A stretch of 64,000 bases of DNA from contig CBDDKS010000006.1 in assembly GCA_965230335.1 (NCBI GenBank), forward strand, positions 682,001 through 746,000. The letters are read 5' to 3'. Shown here piece after piece: positions 63,318-64,000 of the stretch. Position 1 is the first letter of the stretch, and every line of letters starts with the position of its first letter. Both the position numbers and the translations under genes were made by a program. The notes under the pieces were generated by a model that saw nothing but the letters and a program-made list of their open reading frames with translations, was not told the DNA's origin and made no database searches. This DNA comes from CBDDKS01 sp965230335 (GTDB lineage Bacteria; Pseudomonadota; Gammaproteobacteria; Enterobacterales; Kangiellaceae).

Positions 63318-64000
63318 ATGCTTGAGCCTTTACTACAGCCTAATACGCCATCAGAACGACGTTATCTCACCATCACTCAGCTCAATCATATGAGCAAAGT
63401 CGCTTTGGAACGTCATGTAGGTGATGTTTGGGTCACAGGTGAACTCAGTGGATTTAAAGCTCAACATGCTTCCGGGCATTGGTATTTCTCCCTGAAAGAC
63501 GACAAATCACAAATTGCCTGCGCTATGTTTAAGGGCAGAAATCGACAGGTTCATTTTCAACCTGAAGATGGTCAAAAACTCTTGATCAAGGCCAAAGTAA
63601 CCCTCTATGAGCCTCGTGGCAGTTATCAACTCATTGTCGAGCGCATGGAGCCCGATGGACTTGGCAGTCTGCAAATTCAATTTGAACAGCTCAAAAAACG
63701 TTTGTCAGAAGAAGGATTATTTGATGCTGAATCCAAAAAAGAATTACCTGAGCTGCCCAAAACCGTGGCTTTGGTAACATCGCCTTCGGGTGCTGTTATT
63801 CGTGATGTCATTACGGTGATGAAACGCCGCTTCCCACTCACCGACATTATTGTTTATCCAGTCCAGGTTCAAGGCGCCCAAGCCCATACCCATATTATTC
63901 AAGCCATTGAACAAATTAACCAAACACATCGTTGTGATCTTATTCTGCTGGCCCGGGGGGGTGGTTCTCTCGAAGATCTCTGGTGTTTTAATGAAGAATC
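63318..64000 (+). CDS. xseA: Exodeoxyribonuclease VII large subunit, N-terminal part (runs off right edge)
   Basis: 227 codons from the ATG at 63318 to the window end. N-terminal OB-fold: SKVALERHVGDVWVTGELSG and the GHWYFSLKDDKSQIACAMF block, then the catalytic-domain start with LPKTVALVTSPSGAVIRDVI. ExoVII degrades single-stranded DNA from both ends with XseB. Divergent from guaB, as in many gammaproteobacteria. Confidence 0.95.
   Translation, partial: MLEPLLQPNTPSERRYLTITQLNHMSKVALERHVGDVWVTGELSGFKAQHASGHWYFSLKDDKSQIACAMFKGRNRQVHFQPEDGQKLLIKAKVTLYEPRGSYQLIVERMEPDGLGSLQIQFEQLKKRLSEEGLFDAESKKELPELPKTVALVTSPSGAVIRDVITVMKRRFPLTDIIVYPVQVQGAQAHTHIIQAIEQINQTHRCDLILLARGGGSLEDLWCFNEE

Overview
This is an AT-rich stretch of a gammaproteobacterial chromosome. 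The evidence is the conserved block tRNA-Pro/Arg/His/Leu - tig - clpP - clpX - lon - hupB - tRNA-Val - ppiD, the guaB-guaA-tadA and pcnB-folK-panB-panC blocks, a dksA-gluQ pair, a CpxAR/Spy-type envelope stress module, and XrtA-type (PEP-CTERM) sorting genes. Low GC, PEP-CTERM genes, a Ni superoxide dismutase and several c-di-GMP proteins suggest a free-living or surface-associated aquatic bacterium. I cannot name the genus from sequence alone. No prophage, CRISPR array, plasmid gene or intact insertion sequence is visible.

Layout. 1-4260: start of a TorF-like porin, the ergothioneine pair egtB-egtD, a GcvA-like LysR regulator and a small secreted protein. 4430-10430: terminator, tRNA-Ile2(CAU), exported glutathione peroxidase, an ATP-NAD-kinase-like protein overlapping epmC, an S46 dipeptidyl-peptidase and a very short HisRS-like catalytic core. 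10754-20016: a signalling island. Two REC-GGDEF-EAL proteins with degenerate EAL sites flank a tight operon of a Tsx-like outer-membrane channel (frameshifted at a T8 run), a LivK-type periplasmic binding protein, a CHASE/PAS histidine kinase and a single-domain response regulator. 20132-23932: YbdG-like channel, HI0933-family flavoprotein, LEA-like lipoprotein candidate, glycerophosphodiesterase. 23999-27942: PEP-CTERM-system ATPase and glycosyltransferase, and a von Willebrand A PEP-CTERM protein behind a sigma-54-like promoter. 28080-36108: sfsA, dksA, gluQ, pcnB, folK, a deoxynucleoside kinase, panB, panC, a small Cys-rich protein and greB. 36208-42857: arginine operon argCJFGH with divergent argR and two ARG boxes. 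42843-45630: cpxA-cpxR and a divergent Spy-like gene with two CpxR-box-like sites. 45908-56379: fabI, ppiD, tRNA-Val, hupB, lon, clpX, clpP, tig and a four-tRNA operon. 56665-64000: folD, a small unknown, an EamA transporter, an exported Ni-SOD, tadA, guaA, guaB and the start of xseA.

Two features run across the window. A dispersed repeat with consensus TTAGGGGCTGTTTATCTTT occurs at six intergenic loci, five of them at or within a few bases of a stop codon; in argH it supplies the last seven codons. Regulation can be read for several units: ArgR for arg, Cpx boxes for cpx/spy, a sigma-54-like site for the PEP-CTERM gene, sigma-32-like sites before dksA and lon, and a strong sigma-70 promoter for the tRNA operon.
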